A DNA stretch of 64,000 nt from a virus, in IMG/VR virus record IMGVR_UViG_3300008448_000060, positions 1 to 64,000 of that record; one strand, written 5' to 3'. A program made the position numbers and the translations under genes. The notes under the pieces were generated by a model. That model was given only the letters and a program-made list of their open reading frames with translations. It did no database searches and was not told the origin of the DNA. The stretch's first letter is position 1; each line of letters opens with the position of its first letter. Below, piece by piece: positions 1-10,902 of this stretch.

Positions 1-696
1 GGTGCTACAGCAACTGCTGTGCGTGATGCTGGTACAAACACAATTATAAGAGTAGATATTACTTCAGGTGGTTCAGGATACACTTATGCCAATGTAGCAT
101 TCACAGGTGGTGGTGGTGCGAATGCTGGTGCAACTGCAATTATTTCACCAAAAGGTGGACATGGTTCTGATGCTATAAAAGAATTAGGTGGATTCTATGT
201 AATGATGAACGTAAGATTAGAATACAATGATGGATCTGGCGACTTCCCAGTTGACAATGATTATCGTCGTATCACATTAATACGTGATCCTTATAATTTT
301 GGTTCTACAACTGTTGCTACTCTTTCAACAAGAACAGCATCTAAATCAATCGCTTATTCAGCATTAGCTGGTACATTATTAAATGATAGAAAAATCGTAG
401 GTGGTACTTCAGGTGCAGTCGGAAGAATTACTAGCATTGATACAGCGAACACAACTATTAGATACATACAAACAAGCACAGATAATCCAACTGGTGTAGC
501 ATTTCAACCAGCTGAAACTGTGACGATGTATGCTGCTGATGGAACTACACCAACTGCTGTGACATTTACTTCTGGTGCTTTATCAAATCCAGAAATACAG
601 CCAGACAGTGGTGATGTGATCTATGTTGAAAATCGTAGACCAATCAATCGTGCTATCGATCAAATCGAAGATATTAAAATTATCGTAGAAATGTAG
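1..696 (+). CDS. 8: Baseplate wedge protein gp8, C-terminal part (5' end outside window)
   Basis: The reading frame is open from the first base, so the gene begins upstream and only about 231 C-terminal residues are visible. The segment with GGHGSDAIKELGG and NDYRRITLIRDP, and the ending AIDQIEDIKIIVEM, resemble the C-terminus of gp8 of marine T4-like phages. In T4, gp8 dimers bridge wedge proteins gp7, gp10 and gp6 in the baseplate. The start of the visible part carries a glycine-rich GSGYTYANVAFTGGGG beta-repeat that also occurs in gp14 of this phage. It is followed by another baseplate-region gene, as expected. The assignment rests on recalled family features and position. Confidence 0.72.
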   Translation, partial: GATATAVRDAGTNTIIRVDITSGGSGYTYANVAFTGGGGANAGATAIISPKGGHGSDAIKELGGFYVMMNVRLEYNDGSGDFPVDNDYRRITLIRDPYNFGSTTVATLSTRTASKSIAYSALAGTLLNDRKIVGGTSGAVGRITSIDTANTTIRYIQTSTDNPTGVAFQPAETVTMYAADGTTPTAVTFTSGALSNPEIQPDSGDVIYVENRRPINRAIDQIEDIKIIVEM

Positions 697-735
697 AATT
701 TAGTTTCTACTTTCTTAACAACTATATAAAGAAGC

Positions 736-3700
736 ATGAGTATAAATTTTAACGTCACTCCATATTTTGATGACTTTAATGAGTCAAAACAATTCCTTCG
801 TGTATTGTTTCGTCCAGGATATGCAGTACAAGCACGTGAATTAACTCAACTTCAAACAATCCTTCAAAATCAAATTAGTCGTTTTGGTGACCATGTCTTT
901 AAAAACGGATCAATGGTTGTTCCAGGAGAAGTCAATTTTGATAATCAAGTACACTTTGCAAAACTAGAAGATCTATTTGGTAATACAAATGTCACATCTT
1001 ATCTAACTCAATTCAGAGATAAAATAATTACAGGTCAAACATCAGGTGTTAAAGCTGTTGTGATTGATACATCTGAGTGCGGATGTATGGTTCCAGGAGA
1101 TAGCAATGTTGCTACTCTTTATTTTAAAATGACTGATACTGCTTCTGATGGACAAACTAAAAGATTTATTCCAGGAGAAATAATTACTGCAACTGCAGCT
1201 GATAATACAACTGCAAATAATTATCGATTAACAGCAAATCAAGTATCTGATATTTCAGTGACTGTTAAAACATTCGGTGATACAGGTCAAGCTGCAACTG
1301 TTTATACTAATAGTCCAACAACTGACGTATTGGGTTATGGAACAGTTGTTGAAGTGAAAGAAGGAATATATTATATTGATGGATATTTTGTAAAAAATCC
1401 TGAATTACATTTATATGTTGGAAGATTTACAAATACTGTCACTGCTCGTGTAGGATTTGAAGTTATAGAAGAAGTAATTACACCAGAACAAGATGCTTCA
1501 TTAAACGATAACGCACAAGGTTCAAATAACTTTGCTGCTCCAGGAGCACATAGATATAAAGTTTCAGTTAATTTAAAAAGACTTGCTTTAAACACAACAG
1601 ATACAATTAAATTTATAGAATTATTACGTTTAAAAGATGGTCAATTATTACATAAAGTTGATAAAACTTCTTATGCTGAAATAGAAAAAACTTTTGCTCG
1701 AAGAACATTTGATGAATCTGGTTCTTACGAAGTAAATAAATTTAATCTTACATCTAGAGAACATTTAAACACTGGTACAAATGGTGGTGTGTTTCCTATT
1801 ACCCCAGCAACTCCAGTTGCAGGAATTACATATGGAAGCAACGATAAAGTAGCAATCGCTGTTGATCCAGGAAAAGCATATATCGAAGGATATGAAGTTG
1901 AATCAGTTTCAACTAGATTTTTAAGTATAAACAAAGCAAGACCAATTAATAATGTTGAAAATGGACATATATCAAGATTAGATGATCAACCTATCGGAAC
2001 AACTGTAGGAAATCACATATTAGTTTCATCAGTACAAGGTCTTCCACCAATAAGCACATTTGGAATAATATATCTTTGGGCTGGTATTGATAATCACATT
2101 ACTCCACCAACAATCGGAACAACAACTAATATAAACAAAACTGGATTAATCGGAACTGCTAGAATTAAATCGTTTCAATTACATTCATCTTCTTATTCTT
2201 CTCCAACTTTTAAACTTGGTTTATTTGATCTTAAATTAGAATCAGGTTATAATTTTGAGAGAGATGTAAAATGGATAACTGATGTTGGTGCAACTAATCC
2301 AATTGGATTTTTCGCACAAGTAGATCAAACAACAACTCCAGTATCTTTAATCGGTACAGTATCAGGTACTTCTGGTGCTGCAACACTTACAGGTGTTGGT
2401 ACAAGATTTCAAGATGAATTTAAAGTAGGAGATGCTGTAGTTCTTACAACATCAAATACATTTGTTGGATTTGTAGATGCAATAGCTTCTCCAACTTCAT
2501 TAACAATTGATAGAAATTTTGCGGCAAATTACACAGGTGTGGTTTATGCTCGTGGCTCATCACCAATTTATAATCCTGAATTTCAATCATTAGTATTTAA
2601 TACAGGAATTGAGAATACAAAAACTTTACGTGGTTTAGATTCAGCAACACTTCAAGATACTGTACTTTCTTCTACTCAAACTGTAAGACGTACAATAACT
2701 GCAACGTCAACTGCTGGTGGTGATTGGATTCACACATTAACAGAATCAACAGAATTTTTCTTAACTGATACAGATTTATCAAACTATACATTATTTGATA
2801 ACGTAGCAAAAACAGTTGTAAATTTAACTTCTGCATCAATTTCTTTTGATAGTGAAGCAAATCGTAAAACTATCACAATTACTGGATTAACAGGTGCAAG
2901 AAGTTATACACTTTTAACAAGTATATTTCAAACTGGTGTAAGTGCTAGAGAAAAAATTAAAACAAAAACTTCATATACACAAACTATCACGACTGCATTA
3001 GCTGTAACAGGTAAATCTATTTTATTAGATCATGCTGATGTTTGTGAAATAGTTTCTGTGTTTATGACTCCAGGAAATTACAATTCATACAGTTCAGCTG
3101 GTGCAATTAATATAACTGACAGATTTACATTAGATTCAGGTCAAAGATTATCTCATTATCAAAAAGGTGCATTAGTATTAAGAGATGGTGTGGGAATACC
3201 AACAGGTGCTATACAAGTAGTTTATAGATATTTCGCTTACAGTGGTACAGGAAATTATTTCAGTGTTGATAGTTATTCATCTATACCTTATGAAGATATA
3301 CCAGAATTTAAAATAACAAATCCTGATGGTACAACAACTACAATCCCATTACACGATGTTATTGATTATCGTCCAGTAATTTCTGGATTAAATACGTTTA
3401 CACCAAATATACCAAAAATTGGTACAGATTTTAATACAAGTATTGCAAATTATTTACCACGATGGGATAAAATAATTTTAGACAGTGTTGGTAATTTTTC
3501 TATTCTTACAGGAGTACCAGCATTCGAACCAAAACAACCAGAAGATCCAAAAGAAGGATTAATTTTAGGAACAGTTTTCTTACCAGCTTATACTAAAAAA
3601 GCATCAGATGTACAAATATTTAAACGTGATAATCGTAGATACACAATGCGTGATATTGGTTTCCTTGAAAGACGTCTTTCAAATTTAGAATATTATACAA

Positions 3701-6700
3701 GTTTAAATTTATTAGAAAAAGAAACATCAACATTTAGTATTAAATCAGCTACAAGTGGTTTAGATAGATTTAAAAATGGATTTTTAGTAGATCAATTTAC
3801 AGGTCATGGTGTAGGTAATGTTCAACATCCTGATTATCGTATTGCAGTTGATAGTGCAAAAAGAGAATTAAGACCAATGCACTTTACAGATGCTTTAGAT
3901 ATTATTGAAAACTTAGATTCTGGTCCGCAAAGAGCGAGTAGAGATTATCAAAGAACAAATGATTTAATTACATTACCATATACTGAATCATCATTTATTT
4001 TTAATCCAAATGCTTCAAGAACTATTGATGTAAATCCATATAAAATTGGTGCATTTAAAGGCGAGATTGAATTAACACCTGAAGGAGATTTCTGGAAAGA
4101 AACTGATAGAAGACCAGATCTGAATGTGAATGATGATAATGGATATGATGCTATAAGATTTTTAGGTGAAAGATTAGGTGTTACAGGATCTCAGTGGAAC
4201 GAGTGGTCTTATAACTGGACTGGATCAACTGATCAAGTAAGAACATATGAAACTTGGAACGCAGGATTTGAAGAAACAATTACAACTCAAACAGGAACGC
4301 AATCACGTGAAGGAATTCAAACATCATTATCAGGAAGTGTAAATCAAATAAATTATGGCGATCGTGTTGTAGATATTTCTTATATACCTTTTATTCGTCC
4401 AAGAACTGTATCAGTTATTGCTAGAAATTTAAAACCAGATACTAAATTTTATGCATTTTTTGATGGTATAAGAGTAGACTCTTCTTATGTTAAACCAGCA
4501 GATGTATTTCGTTTAACAAAAGTTGCTGGTGCTGCAGATTTAAACTTTAATGTTCAACAAACTATTCAAACAGTTCTTTCTGATGATTTAGCAAGAACAG
4601 ATTCTCAAGGTGTATTTCAACCAGCATTTTATTTCGGTGATATACTAAAAAATTCAGAACATACACCAGTTGTAATCCAAACAGTTAATCATATAACAAA
4701 TGCACTTGGTGAAACATCATTTACATTAACAGTATCTTCTGCTACAGGAATTTCTCCTGGACATCACGTTCATTTATATAACTTTGATGCAGTAAGAGCA
4801 AATCCTGAAGTTGTTTCAACTATAATTGAAAATAATTTTACTTCAACTATTACTACTTTTGGAAACAATCATTCAAAACAATTAAATTTAAAAATATTTA
4901 AAGTTATAGCAGTAGCTGGAACTACAATAACATTAGCAAAAATTGATGGTTCATTAATTGAACCATTTGATTCTTATACAACTGCAGTATATCCAGCAGG
5001 AGATGGTGCTAGATTACAAAGATTACAAGCAAGTGGTATTGCTAATTTTGAAGGACCACAAACATCGGCAACTATTCGAAATATTTCAATAATTAATATT
5101 AAAAATGGATTTGCTATTGGTGATGTATTAACTGGAGAAGTTGATATAGGATCTGGTGCTAAGAATCGTGTAACAATAACTGCAATTAATAATGGAACAG
5201 ATTCTTCAATCGCTCCTACAATGAAATCAGTAGGAGATACAATTCGTACTGACTCTAATGGTTCAGTTTGCTGTGTATTTAATATACCAGAAAATGTGTT
5301 TAGAACAGGAGAAAGAACATTTAAATTAATCGATAATATTTCAAATAATGATGCTGATTTTGATTCGAAAGGATCTGCTTCTTATATTGCATCTGGTACA
5401 ACTTTAAGTAAAGAAAGAACTATTGTAAACTCAAGAGATGTAAGATATGTACAAGATAGAATATATGAAGAAATTCCAGCAAGACGTACAACTACAACTA
5501 CTCGATTACTTTACACAATTCAACGTGGTCATGATCCTGTAGCACAAACATTTGTCGTGTCATCAAAAGGTGGGGCTTTCGTTTCCTCAGTAGATTTATA
5601 TTTTGAAGAAGCAGGAGCAAGACCTATTATTGTTGAATTAAGAGTGACTAATAATGGTGTACCATCTTCACGTGTAGTTCCATTTACAACTGTGACAAAA
5701 TCTCCTTCTGAGATTAATACATCAACAAATGGTTCAGCTGCAACTAACTTTAAATTTTTAGCACCTGTATATTTACAAGATAATGAAACTTATGCTATCG
5801 TAGTAAGAACAGACGAGCCAGGAGCAAAAATATTTATTTCTGAATTAGGAGAATCTGATTTAATTACTACAAACATTATTACTCAACAACCATTAACTGG
5901 ATCTTTATATCTATCACAAAATTCACAAGAATATAAAATTAATCCTTTATTGGATATGAAATTTAAATTATATTCTTGTACATTTGATACAAGTGTTGTT
6001 GCTGATGTTGAATTAAAAGCTAATCCACCAATTACATATACATTAGATGAAAATCCTTTTGAATTTACTCCATCAACACCACATGTAAGAGTAAGAGCAA
6101 GAAATCATGGATTTAATTTCAATGATGTTGCAATTATATCAGGTGTTGCTCCAGGACTTTATGGTGCAACTTCACCAAATGGTGCACCACATACATTATT
6201 AAATGGATCTCATTTAGTATTAGCTGAAGGATTAACAAAAGATTCTTTCATGATACAATTACAAACTACTGATGCAAATGGTGTAAATTTATTAACAGGA
6301 TCAACTGCTAACTTTGTAAAATCAAATGTTGGTGGAACAAATGTTTTATGTTCTCGTCAATTAAATGTAGATGCCATTTATTTAAAAACTAACGATTTAA
6401 TTTTTACAGACACAAGTATAAATTATTTTGTTTCTGCTTCAGATGCTGCTGGTACACCTACTGATTTCTTACCAATAGTTGCGAATGAAAACTATTATTT
6501 TACGAATAGAAAAGTAATTAAATCTTATGAGAACCAAGTATTACTTTCAACGTCTCCTTTATTAAAGAGACCAAGTTTAAAAATACGTGCTCAATTAAGA
6601 TCAAATAATCCAAACATATCACCTGTGATTGATTTACAAAAAGCATCAATTTATGCTATTTCAAATTCAATAGATAATAAAACTGGTTCTAATTTAAATG

Positions 6701-7935
6701 TTTCTGGTGTTGATAATCGAAATATATTAGTTAATAACACAATTGTAGATTCAGATACTTTTATTACAGGAACAGGAACAATAACTACAAGCACAGCATC
6801 TACTACAGTGACTGGTGTTGGCACATCATTTACAACTGAAGCAAGAGTTGGGGATACACTTCGAGTAGGAGATACTGCAATTGGTGTAATTGATACAATT
6901 ACAAACGCAACTACAATCGTATTAACTGCAAATGCTCTTGCAACAAATGCAGTTGGTGTTGCTTACAAAATAGTTGCAAGATCAGTAGTTCAATTATCTC
7001 ATAATGCTTCAGGAAATGGTCAGTTAGTGACTTGGATTGATGCTGCTGATAATTTATTAGCTAATACGCAAATTGGAGCAGAATTAATTTTAACAGGAAT
7101 TTACGCAAATAAATTAGACGGAACATATGAAATAGCAAATGTAGCTGAGGAATTTAGTTTAGATAGATTTGCAGGTTCAGCAGATGGAAATAAAGTGACA
7201 ATTACACTAGATAGACCATTTGTAAATATTCCTACAACAAACACTATGTTCCTTGATGTAGTAAATGACTTTTTAGAATTTAATTTAGATGGTGTTCAAA
7301 CTTCTCTTACAAATAGCACTTCTATTACATCAACTGCAGATAATACATCAAAAATTTCAGCAGGTGATATTATTGTATCAACAACGCTTTATGATGTAGT
7401 GACACCAGATGGTGGAACAGCACAAAGATTAGAGAAAAAAGTAGTTGGAACAGTGACTGCTGTTGCTGCTGGGTCAATTACACTTTCAGCAAATGCTACA
7501 GTAGCAATTAGTGGTGTTGTTATGGCTGTAAGAAAACCATTAGCTTCTTGGAAAATACAACAGTACGATGCTTTTGTTGATGACTATGCTCCAACTGGAT
7601 CTACAAATTTAGCTAACTATATAACTCGTACATTAGCATTAACAAATCCAGCAAATAATATTAAAGTTATATTTGATGCAAATATACCAAACGATACAGA
7701 TTTAACTCTTTATTATCGTGCTTGGAACGATGAAGTAAATTTAAATACGTTAAAATTTAATTCAATAACTTTACCTATTACATCAAAAGACTCATTAGAT
7801 GTGTTTAGAGAAAGAATTGCTACATTAGAGAATATTGCTGCATTTAAAAACTTACAGGTTAAGTTAGTATTTAAATCAACAAATCCTGTTTATGTACCAA
7901 AAGTTAAAAATTTAAGAGTAATTGCTTATAGTTAA
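736..7935 (+). CDS. Giant virion structural protein with N-terminal DUF4815-type domain (baseplate/tail fibre region)
   Basis: A 2399-residue protein, the largest in the window. The N-terminus (about residues 5-60: FNVTPYFDDFNESKQFLRVL, then RPGYAVQARELTQLQ and ILQNQISRFGDHVFKNGSMV) is the hallmark of DUF4815 proteins, which are encoded next to baseplate genes in marine T4-like phages. The rest is Thr/Ser/Asn-rich beta structure without cysteine clusters or membrane segments. Two short modules, near residues 540-620 and 2010-2080, share a GTGTTITTS...V.GVGT.F pattern typical of extended fibres. It probably lies at the baseplate periphery or forms a long fibre; which one cannot be told from sequence. 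An ATG follows a weakly AG-rich leader. Confidence 0.7.
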   Translation: MSINFNVTPYFDDFNESKQFLRVLFRPGYAVQARELTQLQTILQNQISRFGDHVFKNGSMVVPGEVNFDNQVHFAKLEDLFGNTNVTSYLTQFRDKIITGQTSGVKAVVIDTSECGCMVPGDSNVATLYFKMTDTASDGQTKRFIPGEIITATAADNTTANNYRLTANQVSDISVTVKTFGDTGQAATVYTNSPTTDVLGYGTVVEVKEGIYYIDGYFVKNPELHLYVGRFTNTVTARVGFEVIEEVITPEQDASLNDNAQGSNNFAAPGAHRYKVSVNLKRLALNTTDTIKFIELLRLKDGQLLHKVDKTSYAEIEKTFARRTFDESGSYEVNKFNLTSREHLNTGTNGGVFPITPATPVAGITYGSNDKVAIAVDPGKAYIEGYEVESVSTRFLSINKARPINNVENGHISRLDDQPIGTTVGNHILVSSVQGLPPISTFGIIYLWAGIDNHITPPTIGTTTNINKTGLIGTARIKSFQLHSSSYSSPTFKLGLFDLKLESGYNFERDVKWITDVGATNPIGFFAQVDQTTTPVSLIGTVSGTSGAATLTGVGTRFQDEFKVGDAVVLTTSNTFVGFVDAIASPTSLTIDRNFAANYTGVVYARGSSPIYNPEFQSLVFNTGIENTKTLRGLDSATLQDTVLSSTQTVRRTITATSTAGGDWIHTLTESTEFFLTDTDLSNYTLFDNVAKTVVNLTSASISFDSEANRKTITITGLTGARSYTLLTSIFQTGVSAREKIKTKTSYTQTITTALAVTGKSILLDHADVCEIVSVFMTPGNYNSYSSAGAINITDRFTLDSGQRLSHYQKGALVLRDGVGIPTGAIQVVYRYFAYSGTGNYFSVDSYSSIPYEDIPEFKITNPDGTTTTIPLHDVIDYRPVISGLNTFTPNIPKIGTDFNTSIANYLPRWDKIILDSVGNFSILTGVPAFEPKQPEDPKEGLILGTVFLPAYTKKASDVQIFKRDNRRYTMRDIGFLERRLSNLEYYTSLNLLEKETSTFSIKSATSGLDRFKNGFLVDQFTGHGVGNVQHPDYRIAVDSAKRELRPMHFTDALDIIENLDSGPQRASRDYQRTNDLITLPYTESSFIFNPNASRTIDVNPYKIGAFKGEIELTPEGDFWKETDRRPDLNVNDDNGYDAIRFLGERLGVTGSQWNEWSYNWTGSTDQVRTYETWNAGFEETITTQTGTQSREGIQTSLSGSVNQINYGDRVVDISYIPFIRPRTVSVIARNLKPDTKFYAFFDGIRVDSSYVKPADVFRLTKVAGAADLNFNVQQTIQTVLSDDLARTDSQGVFQPAFYFGDILKNSEHTPVVIQTVNHITNALGETSFTLTVSSATGISPGHHVHLYNFDAVRANPEVVSTIIENNFTSTITTFGNNHSKQLNLKIFKVIAVAGTTITLAKIDGSLIEPFDSYTTAVYPAGDGARLQRLQASGIANFEGPQTSATIRNISIINIKNGFAIGDVLTGEVDIGSGAKNRVTITAINNGTDSSIAPTMKSVGDTIRTDSNGSVCCVFNIPENVFRTGERTFKLIDNISNNDADFDSKGSASYIASGTTLSKERTIVNSRDVRYVQDRIYEEIPARRTTTTTRLLYTIQRGHDPVAQTFVVSSKGGAFVSSVDLYFEEAGARPIIVELRVTNNGVPSSRVVPFTTVTKSPSEINTSTNGSAATNFKFLAPVYLQDNETYAIVVRTDEPGAKIFISELGESDLITTNIITQQPLTGSLYLSQNSQEYKINPLLDMKFKLYSCTFDTSVVADVELKANPPITYTLDENPFEFTPSTPHVRVRARNHGFNFNDVAIISGVAPGLYGATSPNGAPHTLLNGSHLVLAEGLTKDSFMIQLQTTDANGVNLLTGSTANFVKSNVGGTNVLCSRQLNVDAIYLKTNDLIFTDTSINYFVSASDAAGTPTDFLPIVANENYYFTNRKVIKSYENQVLLSTSPLLKRPSLKIRAQLRSNNPNISPVIDLQKASIYAISNSIDNKTGSNLNVSGVDNRNILVNNTIVDSDTFITGTGTITTSTASTTVTGVGTSFTTEARVGDTLRVGDTAIGVIDTITNATTIVLTANALATNAVGVAYKIVARSVVQLSHNASGNGQLVTWIDAADNLLANTQIGAELILTGIYANKLDGTYEIANVAEEFSLDRFAGSADGNKVTITLDRPFVNIPTTNTMFLDVVNDFLEFNLDGVQTSLTNSTSITSTADNTSKISAGDIIVSTTLYDVVTPDGGTAQRLEKKVVGTVTAVAAGSITLSANATVAISGVVMAVRKPLASWKIQQYDAFVDDYAPTGSTNLANYITRTLALTNPANNIKVIFDANIPNDTDLTLYYRAWNDEVNLNTLKFNSITLPITSKDSLDVFRERIATLENIAAFKNLQVKLVFKSTNPVYVPKVKNLRVIAYS

Positions 7936-7938
7936 TAT

Positions 7939-8154
7939 ATGAAATTTGTTAAAGTGAAAGATCATCCTAATTTAAAAAGGGATATTCATACACAAGCAGT
8001 AATTAACACATCTAATTCTGAATACGAAGAATATAAAAAAATACAAGAGAATGCAAGTCTTCGTTCAAGAATAATAGAGAATGAAATAAATAGTCTTAAG
8101 AATGATATATCAGAAATTAAGAATATTTTAAAACAAATAGTACAAGGAAAATAA
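7939..8154 (+). CDS. Small conserved phage protein with C-terminal coiled coil
   Basis: A 71-residue protein starting three bases after the giant structural gene ends, so probably translationally coupled. The N-terminus (MKFVKVKDHPNLKRDIHTQA) resembles a small protein found at this place in cyanophage genomes. Residues 40-70 form a heptad-like amphipathic helix (ENEINSLKNDISEIKNILKQ), suggesting oligomerisation. The function is unknown; a tail assembly partner or chaperone of the neighbouring fibre is possible but unproven. Confidence 0.6.
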   Translation: MKFVKVKDHPNLKRDIHTQAVINTSNSEYEEYKKIQENASLRSRIIENEINSLKNDISEIKNILKQIVQGK

Positions 8155-8157
8155 ACA

Positions 8158-8367
8158 ATGGCAAAACAAGCAGTTGTAAATACTGTATCTCAGGCGAATA
8201 CGTTCGATCAATGGCGTGTTCAAACGAATGAAGTAATTACAAAAACTAATAACCAAGAAGATTACATTGGTGATTTAGCATTACTTGATAATGCACAACC
8301 AGATTTAGTTTCTGGTATAAATGAAGCACGTGGATTTTCTTTGGCTATAACAATCGCACTAGGATAA
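8158..8367 (+). CDS. Small structural/linker protein ending in IALG
   Basis: A 69-residue protein. It contains NTFDQWRVQTNEVITKTN, a pattern common at the N-termini of marine phage fibre-associated proteins, and it ends SLAITIALG. The same hydrophobic IALG(G) ending occurs in the 76-residue protein at 10655 and in the 1081-residue fibre at 21786. Genes on both sides are structural and closely spaced. It is probably a virion component of the fibre/baseplate network, but the exact role is unknown. Confidence 0.55.
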   Translation: MAKQAVVNTVSQANTFDQWRVQTNEVITKTNNQEDYIGDLALLDNAQPDLVSGINEARGFSLAITIALG

Positions 8368-8371
8368 TAGA

Positions 8372-8695
8372 ATGGCAAATGTATTTACAAATGGTCTAGC
8401 AAGAGACGTAGGAACTTCGCCTGCAACTATATACACAACACCTGTGAGTAAAAAAAGTATCGTAATTGAACTAGATGTATGCAATAAAATAAATGCAGCT
8501 ATTCAAGTTGATGCTTATATAACTTCATCAGGGTCAGATTTTTATCTTGTTAAAAATGCTCCAGTTCCAGCAGGTGGAACTTTGCAGCTTATATCAGGAC
8601 AAAAAATAGTATTAAAAGCAAACGAAGTTTTAAAAGTAGTTTCAAACACAGCTACATCAGTTGATGTTGTGGCAAGTGTTTTAGAAGACGTATAA
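8372..8695 (+). CDS. Hypothetical structural protein, 107 aa
   Basis: A predicted all-beta 107-residue protein (MANVFTNGLARDVGTSPATI...) with a VLEDV ending. The N-terminal line about position 10-60 reads like a small jelly-roll or Ig-like virion decoration protein with VIELDVCNKINAAIQVDAYI strands. It has no signal peptide or transmembrane segment. It sits between two fibre-related genes in the same orientation, four bases after the previous stop. I do not recognise a named family; a role in the virion is inferred from context only. Confidence 0.5.
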   Translation: MANVFTNGLARDVGTSPATIYTTPVSKKSIVIELDVCNKINAAIQVDAYITSSGSDFYLVKNAPVPAGGTLQLISGQKIVLKANEVLKVVSNTATSVDVVASVLEDV

Positions 8696-8714
8696 TAAAC
8701 TAAGAAAATAAAAA

Positions 8715-10631
8715 ATGGCTTATATTGGTTCATCAGCAGTATCACCACTTACAACTCAAATTCGTCCAAGAGATGAATTTGTTGGAAATGGTACACAAAG
8801 AGAATATGTTCTTTCACAGGAAGTTCCTGGAGGATTTGAAAGTAATGTTCTTGCTTTTGTTGACAACGTTCCTCAAGAACCAATTAGTGCTTATACTATT
8901 AAAGATATTCAAAGATTAACTCTTTCAAATGCTAGTACAAATAGTGTTAAAAATGTTACAATTGCAAAACCAACTGGAAGTATATACACAGGGGTTGTAG
9001 ATTATTCTTTATCTGGAAATGTATATCAATCAGTTAATGCATTATTAAATGGAACTGGTTCATTTACAGGAAGATCTGCAAACACCTTTAGATTAGAACA
9101 ACGTTTAATTTCAAATAATAATTTAATTGCTTCTATCACTTTAAATAAAACAGATTCACTTACTCAACCAAATCCTTTTGTTGGTATAACTGTATCTGGT
9201 ACATTTTTAAATAATGGAATCACTGAATATGTAATAATTTATGATGTCACTGCAAATGATTATTTGGCTTTAACACCAAGTGGATTAACTCCGAGAGCAA
9301 ATACTGGAGCAATATTATCAGATGACAAATATTTTACAGTATTTTCTCATTCTACTGAAATAGAAGCACCTAAAATTTCTGATCTAATAACACAAACTGG
9401 TTCTAATGCAACTGGAATAGTTGCAAATGCTACATCAAGTTATATAGATGTAATTCAAACCTCTACTGCAAATTTTGTCACAGTAGGGAATGGTGGACAA
9501 TCTATTTCTTATAAAGAACCAAAATCAGTAAATTATTTAAATGATACAATCACATATGAAAACGTTATAGCTGGAACATTTTCTATAACTGCAGCTTCAA
9601 CTTTAAAATTTAAAGCATTACAATTTACAGGTTATCCAAAATTAGGACAAAAAATTTTAATTAACCACATGGGTGGAAGTAATTATCAAATAAATCCTAC
9701 AGCTGGAAGTGTCACAGATTTAGCTTTATCAGATAATTTAAAAACTTTTACAGTTGATAAATTTACAGCTACACAAGGTCAACAAACATTTACATTATCA
9801 AAAGTGCCTGTAAGTGTTCAGAGTATTTTAGTGACTCTGAATGGAGTAGTACAAACTGACACAACAGGATACACTTTACAAAATGGGAATGAGTTAGTGA
9901 CTCAATCTCCATTAAATGCTGGAGTAAATGTAAATGTACTTCATTTAGGATTTAGCACAGTTTCAAGAAATTCTTTTACAGATGGTTCTATAACTGCGTC
10001 TGCTCTTCAAGATTTAACAATAACTGGAACTAAAATAGCTAATTCAACAATTACAAGTTCAAAACTTGCTGCTGGTGCAGCGATTGCAAATATTGGATAT
10101 ACACCACATAATCCAACATCTGGTAGTACTCAATCATATTCTTCTGCAGTCACTTTTAATGGCGTAATTAATACTAATGGAAATATAGTATTTCCTGGAT
10201 CGGCAAATCCAAGTGTAGACGCAAATACACTTGATGAATATAGAGAGGGTGACTTTTCACCTACACTTGTTCCAGCTACGATTGGTGGAACACCAATAGT
10301 GCTTTCAACAACAGCAGGAAAATTTATTAAAATTGGAAGATTAGTTCATATAAGTATTCGTATGGTTATATCTTCGTTAGGAGTAGGAAATTCTGGTTCT
10401 ATTAAGATTGGTAGCTTACCATTTCTAATAAATAATAGTGGTAATATAATAGATGAATATTCGCCTATTTTAACTACAAATACCACTGGTATGACAAATC
10501 CATATGTCACTACAATACCAAATACATTAACGTTGCAAATTACTACTGATGGTTCAACTGATGCAACAGTTGCAAATTTAACAGGTACAAGTACGTTATT
10601 AATTAATTTAACGTATATGGCAAACGTATAA
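8715..10631 (+). CDS. Tail fibre-like protein, 638 aa
   Basis: The N-terminus IRPRDEFVGNGTQREYVLSQ followed by VDNVPQEP...YTI matches the beta module at the front of many phage fibre proteins (generic form: F.GNGT...F.L...P...V.VNGV.Q....YT). A second copy occurs around residues 355-420 (ATQGQQTFTLSKVP, LNGVVQTDTTGYTL). Residues 425-460 (DGSITASALQDLTITGTKIA) are the typical repeat linking fibre domains. The C-terminal 150 residues look like a receptor-binding head. The 232-residue protein at 17186 has a related N-terminal module. The start follows an AAGAAAAT-rich leader. Confidence 0.6.
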   Translation: MAYIGSSAVSPLTTQIRPRDEFVGNGTQREYVLSQEVPGGFESNVLAFVDNVPQEPISAYTIKDIQRLTLSNASTNSVKNVTIAKPTGSIYTGVVDYSLSGNVYQSVNALLNGTGSFTGRSANTFRLEQRLISNNNLIASITLNKTDSLTQPNPFVGITVSGTFLNNGITEYVIIYDVTANDYLALTPSGLTPRANTGAILSDDKYFTVFSHSTEIEAPKISDLITQTGSNATGIVANATSSYIDVIQTSTANFVTVGNGGQSISYKEPKSVNYLNDTITYENVIAGTFSITAASTLKFKALQFTGYPKLGQKILINHMGGSNYQINPTAGSVTDLALSDNLKTFTVDKFTATQGQQTFTLSKVPVSVQSILVTLNGVVQTDTTGYTLQNGNELVTQSPLNAGVNVNVLHLGFSTVSRNSFTDGSITASALQDLTITGTKIANSTITSSKLAAGAAIANIGYTPHNPTSGSTQSYSSAVTFNGVINTNGNIVFPGSANPSVDANTLDEYREGDFSPTLVPATIGGTPIVLSTTAGKFIKIGRLVHISIRMVISSLGVGNSGSIKIGSLPFLINNSGNIIDEYSPILTTNTTGMTNPYVTTIPNTLTLQITTDGSTDATVANLTGTSTLLINLTYMANV

Positions 10632-10636
10632 AAATA

Positions 10637-10643
10637 CTAAATA
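10637..10643 (+). promoter_or_regulatory. CTAAATA late-promoter-like element
   Basis: CTAAATA six bases after the 638-residue fibre gene, directly before AGGGAAG and the ATG of the 76-residue IALGG protein. Confidence 0.5.
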
Positions 10644-10654
10644 AGGGAAGTAAA

Positions 10655-10885
10655 ATGCCTATTAGCAAAATTCTTTCGAACTCGATTCAAGACGACCTTA
10701 AATTTAGAGGAAAAGGTACAGGCTTAGTAGCAGATACAAGCGATAATCGTTCGAATACTCCAACTACAGGAGATATGAGATTTAATACCACTGTGGGCAA
10801 ATACGAACTTTATAATGGAGCAAAATGGCAAACTGTTGATCCAAGTGAAATTTCAATGGCAATGTCAATCGCTCTTGGTGGATAA
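10655..10885 (+). CDS. Short fibre-associated protein ending in IALGG
   Basis: A 76-residue protein with two recognisable pieces: PTTGDMRFNTTVGKYELYNG followed by AKW, which is the end-cap motif found at the tips of many T4-like fibre proteins (compare RYNTDTSAFEGYSGSTWGSL in the 863-residue fibre), and the hydrophobic terminus SMAMSIALGG shared with two other structural proteins here. It has a good ribosome site (AGGGAAG) and a CTAAATA late-promoter-like element directly upstream, so it is probably made late and assembled into the virion. Confidence 0.55.
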   Translation: MPISKILSNSIQDDLKFRGKGTGLVADTSDNRSNTPTTGDMRFNTTVGKYELYNGAKWQTVDPSEISMAMSIALGG

Positions 10886-10902
10886 CCAATTATTTTCATA
10901 TT